7,371 nt of DNA, from the NCBI GenBank assembly GCA_012031455.1, contig JAAUTM010000057.1, positions 1 to 7,371 on the forward strand, given 5' to 3'. The DNA is from Phycisphaerales bacterium (GTDB lineage: Bacteria > Planctomycetota > Phycisphaerae > Phycisphaerales > Phycisphaeraceae). Shown in pieces: positions 5,278 to 7,371 of this stretch (positions within the stretch are counted from its first letter, which is position 1; the number at the start of each line of letters is the position of its first letter). The notes beneath the pieces are model-generated. The model ran no database searches. It saw only the letters and a program-made list of their open reading frames with translations, and was not told the DNA's origin. The position numbers were made by a program, and so were the translations under genes.

Positions 5278-7371
5278 ATGGCTGAAGCGACAATAAAACC
5301 TGCGGTGATGCCTGCCTGGATGACGCGACTGTCACAGTACCAGCCGTTCTTTGTGCCGCTGGCGGTCATTGGCTTGATCATGGTCATCGTCGTGCCGGTG
5401 CCTTCGCTGGTGCTGGACTTGTTGATTACACTCAACCTTGCACTGGCAGCCGTCATTCTGCTCACGACCATCTTTGTCGAGCGTCCGCTGGATTTTTCCG
5501 TCTTTCCCTCGCTGCTGTTGGCGACAACGCTGTACCGGCTGGTGCTCAACGTAGCTTCGACCCGCTTGATATTGTCAGCCGATGCCAGCAGCGCCGATGA
5601 TGCCACCGACATCGCAGGGCATGTGATCGAAGCTTTCGCTCATTTCGTGGCTGGCAACTCGCTGGTGGTGGGCATCATCATCTTTGCGATTCTGGTGATT
5701 GTGCAATTCGTGGTCATTACCAAGGGTTCCACGCGCATCAGTGAAGTGGCCGCTCGCTTTACCTTGGATGCCATGCCCGGCAAGCAGATGGCCATCGATG
5801 CGGACCTCAACGCAGGACTGATTAATGAAACCGAGGCTCGTCGCCGACGTGATGCCATCGCTCAGGAAGCCGACTTTTACGGGGCCATGGACGGTGCCGC
5901 CAAGTTCGTGCGCGGCGATGCCATCGCAGCCATCATCATCACCTTCGTTAATGTCATCGGCGGGTTTGCGGTGGGGGCGTTTCAGCGCGGCTGGGGCATC
6001 GCCGAGTCGCTGGAAGTGTTCACCAAACTCACCATCGGCGATGGTCTGGTCAGTCAGTTACCCGCGCTGGTGATTTCCATCGGTGCCGGTCTGATTGTGA
6101 CCCGCACCAGCTCGCGGCAGGATTTGGGCACGGAAATCAGCAAACAGCTCATGGGGCAGTGGCGGCCACTGGCGATCACGGCTGGTTTTTTAGGGTTGAT
6201 GGCGTTTACCGGTTTGCCCGCACTCGCCGATGCTGATTCTGGGTGGCGTGTTCGGGGCGATGGCGTACTTCATACGCAGGCAGCGACAGGCTTAAAAAGG
6301 TGCAAACAGATCAGGATGCTGCTGCCAAAGCCAAGCCTGCCCCACCCCCGGTGGAACAGATGCTGGCCGTGGACGCGATGGAACTGGAAGTGGGTTACGG
6401 GCTGGTGAAACTGGTGGACAATACGCAAGGGGGGCAGCCTGCTGGATCGGATTACGATGATTCGCAGACAGCTTGCGGGGGAACTGGGGCTGGTGATGCC
6501 ACCGATACGGATTCGCGACAACATGCAGCTTGGCCCCAACGATTACCACGTGAAAATCAGGGGCAATGCCGTGGCTGGTGGGGTGATTTATCCCGGTCAG
6601 TTCCTGGCGATGGACAGCGGCCTGGTCAGCCCCGATCACGCACCTTTGGAAGGTGTGAAAACCCGTGAGCCAGCGTTTGGATTGGAAGCGACATGGATTG
6701 ATGCCGGGCAGAAGCAGCGGGCTGAGTCGCTCAATTACACGGTGGTGGATGCCACGAGCGTGCTGGCAACGCACATCATCGAAGTGGTGAAAACCAATGC
6801 TCATGAATTGCTCTCACGTGAGGAAACCAACAACCTCATCGCCGAACTCAAGAAGCGGGCACCCAAGCTGACGGAAGAAGTCATGGGTGGGGAACGGCCA
6901 CTGGTCAAGCCCGGCGAATTGCAGAAAGTGTTGCAGAACCTGCTCCGTGAACGGGTGCCGGTGCGTGACATGGAAACCATCGTGGAAACGCTGGGTGATT
7001 GGGCCCCGCGCACCAAGGATCTGGAGGTACTCACTGAATACGTCCGCAATGGACTGAGGCGGACCATCTGCAATCAATATGTCCAGCAACCTCCGCCCGA
7101 TGCACTGACGGATTCACCGGTGCTGGCCGGTACGAGTGTCCCTGCTTCACCCAAGCTCAGTTGCGTGAGTCTGGACCCAGCGCTGGAGGATCAGATTCTC
7201 GGTTACATCGACCGCACAGCCGAGGGCACCAGCTTCACCATGCCCCCGGCCCTGGGCAATCGGATTGTCAATGCAGTGGTGAAGGAATTGCAGCGACTGG
7301 TGCAGATGGGGAATCATCCGGTGGTGCTGGCCTCACCGCAGGTACGTGCGCAGGTTCGCCGGTTACTCGAA
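5278..7371 (+). CDS. flhA: Flagellar biosynthesis protein FlhA, 3' truncated by the window, with three apparent 1-base insertions
   Basis: FlhA forms the nonameric export-gate ring: an N-terminal membrane domain and a large cytoplasmic domain that docks chaperone-substrate complexes. The N-terminal half reads cleanly to about residue 315. It includes PLDFSVFPSLLLATTLYRLV, NVASTRLIL, and the FHIPEP signature region at residues 161-187 (FTLDAMPGKQMAIDADLNAG then LINETEARRRR). Three extra bases follow: C near 6225, T near 6293 and G in the G-run 6429-6434. With each removed the sequence continues as LPMLILGGVFGAMAYFIRRQ, then the linker AKKVQTDQDAAAKAKPAPPP, then LLDRITMIRRQLAGELGLVM and the cytoplasmic domain (VVDATSVLATHIIEVVKTNA, EVMGGERPLVKPGELQKVLQ, YVRNGLRRTICNQY). 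The three shifts return to the original frame, which stays open to the window end. About 695 residues are covered, so only a short C-terminal piece is missing. A weak ribosome binding site (GAAGAG, 5264-5269) precedes the ATG. A naive reading ends falsely at 6408. Confidence 0.95.

Overview
The window is one stretch of a bacterial flagellar operon. All genes are on the + strand: the 3' end of a fliL-like gene, then fliN, fliO, fliP, fliQ, fliR, flhB, and flhA, which runs off the right edge. Together they encode the switch protein FliN and almost the whole membrane part of the flagellar type III export gate (FliP/FliQ/FliR core, the assembly helper FliO, the substrate switch FlhB, and the export-gate ring FlhA). 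The source is probably a diderm, flagellated bacterium of moderately high GC. The fliL-like tail and the signal-peptide-bearing FliO and FliP remind me of Planctomycetota (Phycisphaerae-like). That is a weak inference from protein style, not an identification.

Layout: 2-289 fliL-like C-terminus; 290-370 short spacer with a hairpin; 371-831 fliN; 832-918 spacer with a strong inverted repeat next to the fliO ribosome binding site; 919-1898 fliO; 1895-2899 fliP, overlapping fliO by 4 bases; 2910-3166 fliQ; 3167-3310 a non-coding insert with two palindromes and an octamer tandem repeat; 3311-4120 fliR; 4186-5256 flhB; 5278-7371 flhA. No promoter, terminator, RNA gene, transposon or CRISPR array was found, and no stretch over 300 bases lacks a gene.

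The most striking property is that four of the genes (fliN, fliO, fliQ, flhA) cannot be read in one frame, while fliP, fliR, flhB and the fliL tail are clean. Single-base indels account for each break, several of them in short homopolymers, and the spliced frames give normal family sequence on both sides. In flhA three +1 changes within about 210 bases return the reading to the original frame. The simplest explanation is uncorrected sequencing or assembly error. True decay is the second possibility, and recoding or slippage a distant third. A conventional automatic annotation would mis-start or split these genes, so they are described here as restored loci.

No undescribed biological system is evident. 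The most unusual non-coding element is the 3186-3305 insert in front of fliR, with a degenerate 8-base tandem repeat where a ribosome binding site would be expected.
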